This document shows positions 1-10,500 of a stretch of DNA of 20,000 nucleotides, piece by piece (position 1 is the first letter of the stretch; each line of letters starts with the position of its first letter). This DNA comes from Halocaridina rubra (Eukaryota > Arthropoda > Malacostraca > Decapoda > Atyidae): contig JAXCGZ010017753.1 of NCBI GenBank assembly GCA_037179515.1, positions 1 through 20,000 of the forward strand, read 5' to 3'. Made by a program: the position numbers and the translations under genes. A model generated the notes under the pieces. It did no database searches. It saw only the letters and a list, made by a program, of their open reading frames with translations, and was not told where the DNA came from.

Positions 1-300
<300 letters not shown>

Positions 301-588
301 GGGGGTTCCCAAATTACAACACAGTTCCGTTTCTGTCAGTTGTCGTAACCAGGTTTTCACCATAAGTCGAAAAACAGCTAAATCCAAACCTAAGTCCCCC
401 GACCAATGCTAAAATTACATACTCTAAAACATAGAAGAATACTATACAGTACTGTTTACCTTTACTTGCGTAATCTAAGACATAAAAATAGCAAATAAAA
501 GTACACTATGCAGTATTGCGTACCTTTACTCGTGTGATCAGCTTGCACGCTGGAAGGGGTGCTGCAAGGGAGGGAAAGATAGACAGTC

Positions 589-1876
589 CTATAAGCTGGA
601 GGAAGCTTTAGAGGCAGGTGCTAATGATACTGGGGCAGGTGAGTCTGCAGAGGCAAGAGATCCTGCAGCATATGCTGGAGATACTGGGGCAGGTGAGTTT
701 ATAGAGGCAACTGAGGTAGAGGGTACAAGAAATGTTGGTGGGGCTCTACCTTCATAAAGAATTGGTCGAGGTGAGTCTGGAAGGATGCCCTCATCTCCTC
801 ATATACAGTATTTGCTTGTAACACTGCAGGAAATCAGTAATCCCTCTGGTGACAATAGTGTACCACGCAGTATTGGGATCTTGAGCCTCAAACTTTGCCA
901 AACCTTCTTTTATCAGGGTAAACGATTCTTCCAAGTCCCTACTTGTGAATCTCTTGGGTTTTGGGCTTGCTATTTCTTCCTCCTCTTCAACCATGTGCTT
1001 CTCCAGCTGAATGAGGTCAAATAACTCCAGGATGACCAGGGGCATTGTCGAGCACTAGCAACACCTTAAAGGGCAGACCAATGGAAGCACAGTACCTCTC
1101 CATTTCTGTCAAAAAATGGTTGCTGAACCAGCCCTATAATATCTGAAGGTTATCCAAGTCTTCTTGTTAGACTTCCAGATCACAGGCACTTGAGCCTTCC
1201 AAATACCCTTGAGTGCCTCTGGAATTTTTGTCAAATACAACAACAAAGGTTTCAGCTTGAAGAGTACAGCAGCATTAGCCCCCAAAAGCAAAGTCAGTTT
1301 CTCCTTGCTGACTTTATGGCCTGGTGCTGTCTTCTCCTCCTTGGCAATGTATGTATGAATAGGCATAAGCTTCCGAAACAAGCCAGACTCATCCACATTA
1401 AATACTTGTTCGGCACGATAACCCCCCTCCTTAATTATTTCTGCTAACACACTGGGAAACTCTTTTGCTAATTTCTCATCACCACTAGCAGCTTACACAT
1501 TGCACCTCGCCTTATGCAAATTAGCAAAACTCTTAAAACGATTAAACCAACTCCCAATGGCCACAAACTCTTCACTTTTCACTGCATCAAACAATCTTTT
1601 AGCCTTTTTCTGTATCAACATGAAGCTTACTAGGATACGTCGTCGATGCTGGTCATCAAGCCAAAGCACTAGAAATCTCTCCATCTTGATCATAAGGCCA
1701 CTACGCTGCTTAGTAATCACAGTGAACATCATAGGAGCAGAACCTTTCACATGCATAAGGAAGCGATGTTTATCCTTAATGATCGCTGCCATGGTCAAAC
1801 GGGCTAACTCCAGTTACCCAATGCTGCTGTTGGCAGCACTGGCATAAGAAAAGACACCACTACATTTGGAAGACAT
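589..1876 (-). pseudogene. Tigger/jerky-type DDE transposase, broken
   Basis: Read from 1876 downward it starts MSSKCSG, then shows the pre-catalytic segment (VITKQRSGLM, FLVLWLDDQ, SFMLIQKKAK, WFNRFKSFANLH). The DDE core follows: FNVDESGLF with the first Asp, EEKTAPG, KEKLTLLLGANAA, LPVIWKSNKK-like, and LVLDNAPGHP with the second Asp. A C-terminal helical tail reads PKPKRFTSRDLEESF, KFEAQDPN and QTHLDQFFMKVEP. It is inactive. The DNA-binding helix-turn-helix is mostly missing, a TAA lies just after KARCNV (near 1492), and a frame change occurs near 1130-1150. At about 1020-1031 the sequence jumps from GHP straight to the C-terminal tail, deleting the segment with the third catalytic Asp (QPMDQG region). 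Further frame changes lie in the Pro/Ser-rich tail, which holds a 54-bp two-copy repeat starting at 626 and 680. Such transposases cut and paste DNA at TA sites; this copy can be only a fossil. Confidence 0.9.
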
Positions 1877-2491
1877 AGTGAGGTCAATGATGAGTGAACA
1901 CGAGCAAAAACCAACGAGAGCAGACGAGGACAATAACAATATGGCATGCAAGAGAAAAATGAGCTACGGGTTTTCTTCTTCTCAGTCCAATGCCTTGTGA
2001 CGACGTACTCTTTCATGATGCTCAACAAACTATTTCGCACGAATAGTATTTACAGCTATGAATTGGTAATTTTGTAAATAAATTAAATCCAGTTCCATCA
2101 AATAACCAAATACACAAACAAATAAATAAATTAAACCATTAACTTAATATATACATATACAGTGTTCCCCCCTTATCGCGGTAGTTCGGTTCCGGGACCC
2201 GGCGCAAACCAGGAAAACCGCGGAGTAGGATCAGCCTATATGTACATAGATATTTTAATTTATTTTTACGTTTACACTGTATAAACCCTCCCTGTACTGT
2301 TAACATACCACCCTTTACTTCATAAATAACAGCTTGCAAGCGTAATTTATATGACATACTCATATACATAGGTATTTTACAATTATTTTTACGTTTACTC
2401 TATAAACCCTCCCTGCACTGTTAAAAAACCACCCTTTATTTTATAAATAACAGCATGCAACATAAATTTATATGTACATGATAGGGAAACT

Positions 2492-2578
2492 TACCTTATC
2501 TGTTATGGTTAACATTTTCCTTCGCCGCTTAGCCTCACTACAAGAAGCCTTAGAAGATGAAGGATGCTTGGGAAGCAT
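2492..2578 (-). pseudogene. Tigger transposase N-terminal stub (element A)
   Basis: The ATG at 2578 opens MLPKHPSSSKASCSEAKRRR followed by KMLTITDKV, the start of a Tigger transposase just before its helix-turn-helix. The same opening (MPPKHPSSSKASGSEPK) occurs in element B at 16006, and a related one (MPPKSSSSHKASGS) at 12601. After ...DKV the frame runs into subterminal repeat sequence and soon stops, so an internal deletion removed the remaining transposase. The end coordinate marks where homology stops. Confidence 0.75.
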
Positions 2579-2639
2579 TGCAAAGGTTAAAATATGAGAG
2601 TAAGAAAATCACAAGCAAATCGTATTAATAAGCACAACG

Positions 2640-3440
2640 TGAACGGTGCACACGAGTGAGGCGAGACAATGGAAGATGGTGGAAGCCTTTGTCCGAAACG
2701 CTGATAGCGGTATCGTATTTTACATGTTGCAATACTGTTAGTATTTATGTTTTTTACTATTTTTTACTGTTTTATTATTCTTAGGCTAAGAAATACGGTT
2801 TTTTTATCAATGAAATCATGAAACTACTGGAAATATAAATATAAATGCTAGCTCACATAGCTGCGACCTCAATACATTGTACGCTATCGGACACAAGCAA
2901 AACGTTTAATAAGCACAACGTGAACGGCGCACACGTGAGTTAGACTGAACGAGCCTTTGTCAGAAACGCTGATAGCAGTATCGTATTTTACATGTTGCAA
3001 TACTGTTAGTATTTATGTTTTTTACTATTTTTTACAGTTTTATTATTCTTAGGCTAAGAAATACGTTTTTTTTTTATCAATAAAATCATGAAACTACTGG
3101 AAATATAAATATATATGCTAGCTCACGTAGCTGCGACCCCAATACATTGTACGCTATCGGACACAAGCAAAACGTTTAATAAGCACAACGTGAACGGCGC
3201 ACACGTAAGTTAGACTGAACGAGCCTTTGTCAGAAACGCTGATAGCGGTATCGTATTTTACATGTTGCAATATTGTTAGTATTTATGTTTTTTACTATTT
3301 TTTACTGTTTTATTCTTCTTAGGCTAAGAAATACGTTTTTTTTTTATCAATAAAATCATGAAACTACTGGAAATATAAATATATATGCTAGCTCACGTAG
3401 CTGTGACCCCAGTACATTGTACGCTATCGTACACTATTTT
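2640..3440. repeat. About three tandem copies of a 269-bp unit in element A
   Basis: GCCTTTGT recurs at 2685, 2953 and 3223, giving spacings of 268 and 270 bp. Each unit then has GAAACGCTGATAGC, a TTTTTTACTATTTTTTAC stretch, CTTAGGCTAAGAAATACG, a run of ATAAAATCATGAAACTACTGG and TAGCTCACRTAGCTG. The first junctions carry GCACAACGTGAACGGCGCACACG, related to the leader just upstream of the transposase ATG in elements B and C. The three copies are nearly identical, suggesting recent expansion or homogenisation. Confidence 0.9.
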
Positions 3441-4082
3441 GCATGATGCAATACTGTGAGTTATACTGTACGTACGTATATCTAAATTTATGTTTTTTAC
3501 TATTTTTTATGGTTTTATTATTCGTAGGCTGGGAAATAATTTATTTTTATCAATTAAATAATGAAATTTTTTTTTCAATAAAAAAAATGAAAATACTGAA
3601 AATTTTTATTTTTTTCAATATTTTAACATTTTTGCGTATACCCAAAAAATAAAATAATAATTTATCCAAAAAAAAACGCGATACAGTGAGAAAGCGAACC
3701 AAGAAAAGCGATACAGGGGGGAAACACTGTACAACAATTCCACGTGACAACACATTTTTCCGCCACGCTTAACAAACTGTTGAGCATAAAATTGTACATA
3801 TGGCTATGTGTTTGGTAATTTTGTAAATAACTTCAGTACAATCCCTCAAATAACCAAATACATTAACAAATAAATAAAGCCATTAACTTTATATATACAA
3901 ATACAGCAGTGCTGCAAGCTGTGTATTCATCTGCCATGCTCACAAACTGTTCAGCCTGCAATGATTGTGTTTACCACACAAGCTAGGTAGGTCAAAAAAT
4001 TGATTTAATAATAATTTACAAATAATTTATAGGCCTCTGTCGTACCAGCGGAATCGCGTAACTCGGGGACCACGTAGACCTG

Positions 4083-4345
4083 TATTATAATGGCATGAAG
4101 GAAACCTCTACAAATAAAACTGTACTTTTCTTTACATACTCATAAACTTCTTCAAAAAACTTAGGCAGTTATCAAATAATTTTTGTAATTCAACATTTCA
4201 TATTCTGTTTTATCCAAAAAATATAATTCATACTACATACTTGAATTGTCATCTGGGCTCTTCATCAATGCAGAGTGACATGTATATAAAAGCCTGTAAT
4301 AAAATGGAAATATAAAAAAAAATAATAAAAAGGACAAAAACTTAC
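4083..4345 (-). other. Start of PIX intron 5, no other feature seen
   Basis: AT-rich sequence between the right end of Tigger relic 1 and the donor of PIX exon 5. The intron begins GTAAGT at 4345 on the minus strand and continues past position 1, so it is longer than 4.3 kb and contains both Tigger elements described to its left. Confidence 0.7.
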
Positions 4346-4544
4346 TGCTAACTCTTTATATACATGTGATGACCGCTGAGTATCTCCTTTGTCGGCATGG
4401 CCCTCTTCTAAGTGACGCTCATATTCTTGCAGCATGGCTGCATACTTATCAAGCCTTCTGAAAGGCTTACTAAGAGCTGTCGTAAGTACCATGATACCTG
4501 GACGCATTGCACCTTCACTTTCCATAAAGTTATTAAGTTCATCC
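4346..4544 (-). CDS. PIX coding exon 5 (conserved C-terminal part of DH)
   Basis: The acceptor TTTTCTCTTAG is followed by G, which completes Lys with the AA of exon 4. It encodes [20 protein letters not shown] then [20 protein letters not shown] and [20 protein letters not shown]. It ends GCA before a perfect GTAAGT donor, phase 0. The [15 protein letters not shown] block is the most conserved stretch of PIX DH domains. The methionine near 4523 is internal, so the exon begins earlier than a start-codon-based prediction would suggest. Confidence 0.93.
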
Positions 4545-7500
4545 CTAAGAGAAAATCAAAAGAAACTTATATTACAACAATATGTGGAAGATGGTTCTTA
4601 TCCTGATTGTCCATTCTAATATTTTTCCTATCAACAAAGACTTAGTATTTTTTTAACACTGGTATTTAAAAGTGCCAACACTATCTCAAACTTTCGAAAG
4701 TGAAAAATAAATTGCATTTTCTGAAACTAAAGCATCCTGAAATATCACAGCAAAGGAGAACTGACTACTATAAACTAATTACACTGGAAAATTTTGGCAT
4801 TAAGTTTTTATATTTAAATTATTAAAATAGTTTTCAAAATTTACCGAAGTTGTAGTTTAGTAAGTATGGCCAACATATGTATTTTCATTTACATTGCTAA
4901 AATTATCTGAAGTACAAAAAGATTACCCCATTTTTAAATGTAAAATGTCTCAGCTTTTTTGGGGGGGGGAAGAAACTTACTATGCATATAAGTAATTCAA
5001 GAAAAATATTAGGTCTGCAAGTAATAAAATCTAAACATTATTATCCACATGTACATAAGGACAGTACTGTACAAGGATCAGCATTATAGTACAATTATAG
5101 TCCAAAACAACACTACGAAAGTTCTGAATATAAGGACTTATAGAAAATTAAGTTGACTTACATAATTCTGACAAATTTTACAAAAATTGCATGTGTATGA
5201 CCGGAGAGAATAATAAGAATTAAAGGAAAGAGACTGCTTTAGTGGCTTACACACCTGATGCGAAAAGATAAAGACATACTAAAAAAATATATATATATTA
5301 TTTAAGCAAAAGTTTAGTGACGATAAAAGGGCTCATTTACAGTTATAATAATAAGAATGGATGAGAGTAATTATACGATTTTAAGGTAAGATAAAATGCG
5401 TCCAAGCTACAAGTAGAGATAAAGCAGATGATGGTAAAGTGCAAATTTGTTTTCAATTCCTGGTTTGGCTGTGGTCACTGTACTGGCTCTTCAGCAGAAA
5501 AATTTCATTTCCATGAATGTCTGACAACTTTAGGGAATGATATGTGTGTGTTTAGCCATAATACTGTAGATGGAAAGCAAGGAAAAGAAAAGGTTACATG
5601 TTCTCCACACTTCCTAAGGAAGAAAGTTATTGTGGCAAGAAGGACACCTCTACAAATAAAAGTGCAGAATTCACTCACTTGTACTTCTCTAGCATACATA
5701 CAGCTCTTGGGTGGTTGCTACAGTATGCTTTATGAGTTCCCTGAAGTTGAGGTGCCATTGTGAGGAATACCCTACCAATTCGCTGTTCTCTCGAAGGTTG
5801 ATCAACTTGTTCTTCCAAAGATTTCACCAACTGAGCATGAACGTAACACACATCTTCCATATTCCCCACCAATTGGATGTATTCTGCATCTAAGAGTCTA
5901 GGAAAAAAAAAACCGGAATTATTAGCATTATAACCACAAACTTCTACAAATTTGCATGACACCTGAGTTTGCTCACATCTAAATAAGTAAGCCAAATGCT
6001 TTTGTGACCATATGTTTGATTTCAAAAAATATGCAAAAGGATTCAAGTCCTGATATGGGAAAGCTTTTTAAAGACTAATTGACTTCATGCTTGCTGCTGG
6101 ATTTACAGTTCTTAATATATCATTAGGAAGCAATGGGATGTTCAGCTCTCTTGTTTATAACTGTATAAACTTGTAAAGTAACATTAACAACAATAACTTG
6201 CATGTCTGCTTTCCGAAGAGCTGCCAAATGCGTTCCAAGAAGACCTTGTAGATCAGCTACATGAGCTTTTTCAGAGTCTATGATCTCCTTAATAATAATC
6301 ATCTTATACGTCTGTTGTTTCTGGCTATGTTGCGGACTCAAGAGCTCATTCTCGCTTTGTGAGGGTGAAGTTGAACCTCCATCTAGATAGGAAATACTAT
6401 ATATCAACAAATTAATGTTTATATTTTGCATAAAGAACAAAGACATTTAAGGGATAATTATTATAGCTACATCATCTGATATTTCCTTCAAATAAAAAGA
6501 AAAGAATGTAAATAATAAAATAATCTTTATAAATATATAATATATTTACCACGTATTTTAACACTGATATGTGTACTGTATTCATCATATATACATCAGG
6601 TTAGCAAAGACCAACTTTCAATAAGAAATCAAGTTGGGTCATCCTATTTTGCAATGTCATCACTCCAATAAAAAACTGAGGATTCATGACCTTTAAAATT
6701 CTAAACACTGCAAGGAGACCCACTCCAAGACTCCTAACACAGTTCCTTAAATAAAATTCTATACATTTCTGCTTTAAAATTCTAAGGTCTAAAGTGAATC
6801 TCAACATTTATATCAAAAAGATCATTTAATGTTTACCTTTACACTGTCACAATATATGTAGAATTTATCATGTTAACACTAAGTCTCCAATAGATTAGAA
6901 AAGAATTTTAGTTTGAAAAGTCTATCTTCACACTTTAGATGGAGTAAATTCATTATTTATTAGCCTATCTGTTAATTACCACTAATTGCAGATAGAATAA
7001 GGTTATTGAAATGGAACATTTTTCAAATTCCTAAAAATAATACTTAAAACAACCGGAACAAGTGTAAATAAGACTCTTCGTATATTGAAATTGTTTGTTG
7101 TTAAGGAGATTAAAGCAGATTTAAAAGAATTTCTACTTGTTATATTATTAGATTTCTGGATTACAGAAGAACTATCCCAATCTATTTGGCAAATACAATT
7201 ACTAACATGTAAAAAAATACCGCACTGTCATGATTTCCATTCCTTCAACATAATTTATGTTGCTTTAATCTTACATTTAAGGGCTATGAAATTTGACTTA
7301 TACAATAATTGTTACAATCAATATAGGGAATATTATATAAAACATTACAACTGTTATCAGGCGACTTTCTTGAGAGTAACTTAGGCCAAGTATATTCACA
7401 CTTAAATGCAACATTAATACAGAATTTCTTAAGAATTCTTGGTACATTTAAAGACTTGTAAAAAATATGGCAACATAAAGTGTTTTCAAATTCATTTGAA

Positions 7501-10500
7501 ATGCCTTTGTTGAATGTGTATCAGATTCTAGAAAAAAAAAATTATAATTTAATTATTAAAGCTCATAAATCACATTCATTTGTTATTTTTGATACAGAAA
7601 AAAAAATACAAAACATAGATGCATTTTTTAATGAACAAATAGCATAATAAATTAAGAAAAACTTGAGAAAACATAATTAAATATCATAATAACGAAATAA
7701 AACATGCTCAATGTTAACCCAGCATTAATGAAAAGGGCAACTGCAAAATTCCCTGATTTACCTTATAGGTGCAAATTAAGTAAAACTCATAAAGATAGAT
7801 TTCTAGTGTGACAAATTATCAGTTCCTTTATATCAGCACATTACCCACTGAACTACACTCTCTACTTTTAGGCTACGTATGAGATTATCACATGCTTAAT
7901 TCTTATGATTTACTCAGAAAATTAAATAACCTTAAGATAGTATCAAGTCAGAAACTTCCCAGTCTTGATATTTGTTCTTTACTTACTAAAGTCTCCATCA
8001 CCATATTGCTTCATCTACTCAACTCTGATATTGTAAACTATAATTCCCCTATTCAAATTTATGTCATAATTAAATTAATGAATCCAGTAAAGTCATTATT
8101 ACTAAATGTCTAGCTTGGGTGGTTTAGCAAGCACAGTCCTGTTATGAAACCTGTGAAAGTGCTAGTAAAGACCGAGTTATTAAGCATTTCAGTCCTAGGT
8201 TTACTTGTTGTGGTTGTACATAGTTTATCTCTATTTCTAAGCTATAGTTACATGGTCTTTGTGTTGTATCCATGGGTTGCTCTTTGGAGAATGTTTACTA
8301 TTGGTTTGGTTGTTACCTGTCGTGTGTGTGTGGCATTCCAATTATTATATCAACCTAGTATACTACAGCTTGAAAGGTAACTACTTCTAACTACATAAAG
8401 TGCATAGTGCATATAGTGTATAACGGCTGACTATTGCAAGTAGTTATAAAGAAATTAAGGAACTACTTCACTGGCAATGAGAATTAAGATAAAGATCAAA
8501 AAGAGAAGATTAAAGTTTGGGGGTTTCTATTCCCTCTTTACAGTCCGTACTACAATACTACCCAGTGTTTATTTGGCTGCCTGCTTTTCTACCTATGATG
8601 GTGTTACTAAGTGCAGTTAACGTCTCATATTGGTACTATTAATTATTATGAGGAGTTAGAGGAAGATTTTGAGTGCTATTGCAACAGAATAGAACTACTT
8701 TTTCCAGCTAAAATCCTTGCCGATAGGAGGATAAAGCTGTTTTTTTCTAACTCTAGTGGGTACAAGGTTTTTTTTTACAAGCAAAAACCATCTTATCCCC
8801 TAAAGACCCAGCTACCTGTAATAAAATAGAGATAGTGTAAACCTTAAAGTGTCACTACAAATCTAAGATTGTTCTCACCTATGAGAGTTGAAGTTTTAAT
8901 CTCTAGCTCAAATATCAGGATAATCTATTGCTGACTCTGTCGCCAGTCTTAAGGCAATAACACATACTTGTGGCTTTGGTAACCAACTTGGTAATATGCT
9001 ACTTGACTGCTTTGTGAGGTATCTGATTAATGAGACCACTCAATATTTATTACAGGATGAGACAGAGCTCACTTTAAATATGACTGCTGATATAAACACT
9101 GCACGTAAAACTGCTTTTAGAGATGTGCAAGCAGTGGTTGGCGGAAGCATCCACTGCATCCAAGAAAATGCAAAAGTGCATGTTTCAAGTCATTCTTCTC
9201 GAGGAAATTCTGGTCAACACCTTAAAAGGAAGCTTCCAGCTAGTGCTAAACCCATGATTCGTGCTCAGGCTGTAGTGAGTACCATTAGAAGAGGGAGTGT
9301 CCTCTTAGAGATGTACAATGTTATCTTAGCAGGCAGTAGAGGAATCTTAAGAATATGTGCTTTCTTGCTAAATCTAAAAAGTCTCCTAGGAAAGTTCAAA
9401 CTTCTACCTATAACGCTAATAGTAATTATTCTTGGAATAAGGCTGAATTTACTGCCAGTTCTGCTTCATAATACGACAATGTATTTTCTTCACCAAGAGC
9501 TAACATGCAACCTATTCAAGTAAATGTTATGTCTAAATGATATGAAGGCATTTTTAACACAATAGTTGTCTAAGCACCTACAGTATTCAAATAAAACATT
9601 ATCATACATACATGCAAATGAAATACATAATTACCCTGACCAGGATTCAAACCTTTCACCCTTCTACACCTTATAACAGTAATTGATGCTTCCACTTTTC
9701 TCATTCAACTATCCAAATACAATTTGGCAGTTAGATTGATATGATGAATGGCAACATGAATCTAAGAGTACTCACCCACTTTCCATCCTGATGCTTTTAA
9801 AATAGCTTCAAGTAAATTTCATATAGAATCCCAAAATACTACCATTCCATTCAACTAGTTACTGTATATGGAATTACAATAATTATAAAAGTCACATAAT
9901 CATTCATCCCTCATAAAAATTATTACCCATTTTGCTCATAAAAATCAGTTTCTCTGTGCAATCTTCATACTGCCCATATTTGTTCATTACCATCACAAAA
10001 ATGAGAGTACACAGTACCTTGCACCTTCTTCTCTTTGGCGTAGTTGGAGGGGAACCATCCTGTCTTGTCACTGAGCGTGCCTTCCCACCAGCCTCCCTCC
10101 TCTCTTTGAGTGATGGTAATGATATCACCCTTGTTGAAGCATAACTGTAGAGGACGTAAGATTCCATGAGATGTGATTATTAATAACCTAGAACCAATTC
10201 ACTTCATAAACTATATGAATATATGGTGCTCTAATGCACACCTCATGAACTCTTTAACTTTAGTTTGTTCAATGATTAATTTTTACATATGAGTTAAATG
10301 AAACAATGTCTGAAAAGATAGTGAAGATATTCAAGACAAATGAGTACTTTGAGCAATTTTACTTAATTCAAAACACATAGAATCTTTATACCGTAGATTC
10401 TCAGTAAAAAAATTAAAAGAAGTCCATCTGCTATACATGAAAAAGAACACTCATATAACTGCTTATCCTATATCCTGCAGCTATTAGTTACAGCATCTAA

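Larger units (their letters stand above)
2160..3729 (-). mobile_element. Non-autonomous Tigger derivative (element A) nested in relic 1
   Basis: The left terminus CAGTGTTCCCCCCTTATCGC at 2160 and the right terminus, read on the minus strand from 3729 as CAGTGTTTCCCCCCTGTATC, form a terminal inverted repeat flanked on both sides by TA (2158-2159 and 3730-3731), the hallmark of pogo/Tigger insertion. Length is 1570 bp. Inside are two diverged subterminal repeats of about 120 bp (2230-2480), a 29-codon stub of the transposase start (2492-2578, minus) and a 269-bp tandem repeat (2640-3440). With no catalytic domain it could only move using transposase from another copy. It shares its plan with the element at 15384-17061. 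Confidence 0.85.
2012..3975. repeat. Diverged roughly 150-bp direct repeat of Tigger relic 1, split by the nested element
   Basis: Copy 1 (2012-2158) and copy 2 (3761-3907) share the order GCTCAACAAACT-like, GGTAATTTTGTAAATAA, CAAATAACCAAATACA and CATTAACTT. A partial third copy (3931-3975) has CATGCTCACAAACTGTTCAGC. Removing the nested element at 2160-3729 places the copies in tandem, so they are a leader-region tandem repeat of relic 1 and not a duplication caused by the insertion. Confidence 0.7.

Noticed and set aside
1190..1847. Plus-strand frames opposite the relic 1 transposase
   Set aside because: Shadows of the minus-strand transposase, which has the recognisable motifs.
1804..2040. 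78-codon minus-strand frame upstream of the transposase start
   Set aside because: Overlaps the leader of relic 1 and the transposase start in another frame; composition and content do not resemble a protein family.
5428..5763. 111-codon plus-strand frame
   Set aside because: Its 3' part is antisense to PIX exon 4 and the rest is intron; no domain is recognisable, and the minus-strand exon explains the open stretch.
6601..6807. 68-codon minus-strand frame in PIX intron 2
   Set aside because: Considered as an extra PIX exon, but exons 2 and 3 join in phase without it and it does not resemble the SH3-DH linker; left as intron.
8144..8380. Hydrophobic 78-codon frame that looks like membrane segments
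   Set aside because: T-rich composition alone produces such residues; no start context, no homology recognised, and it lies just upstream of the Gypsy relic, where leader or LTR sequence is expected.
9640..9715. tRNA gene on the minus strand
   Set aside because: B-box-like and A-box-like sequences are present, but no acceptor stem or anticodon loop can be paired, so only a SINE head is suggested.
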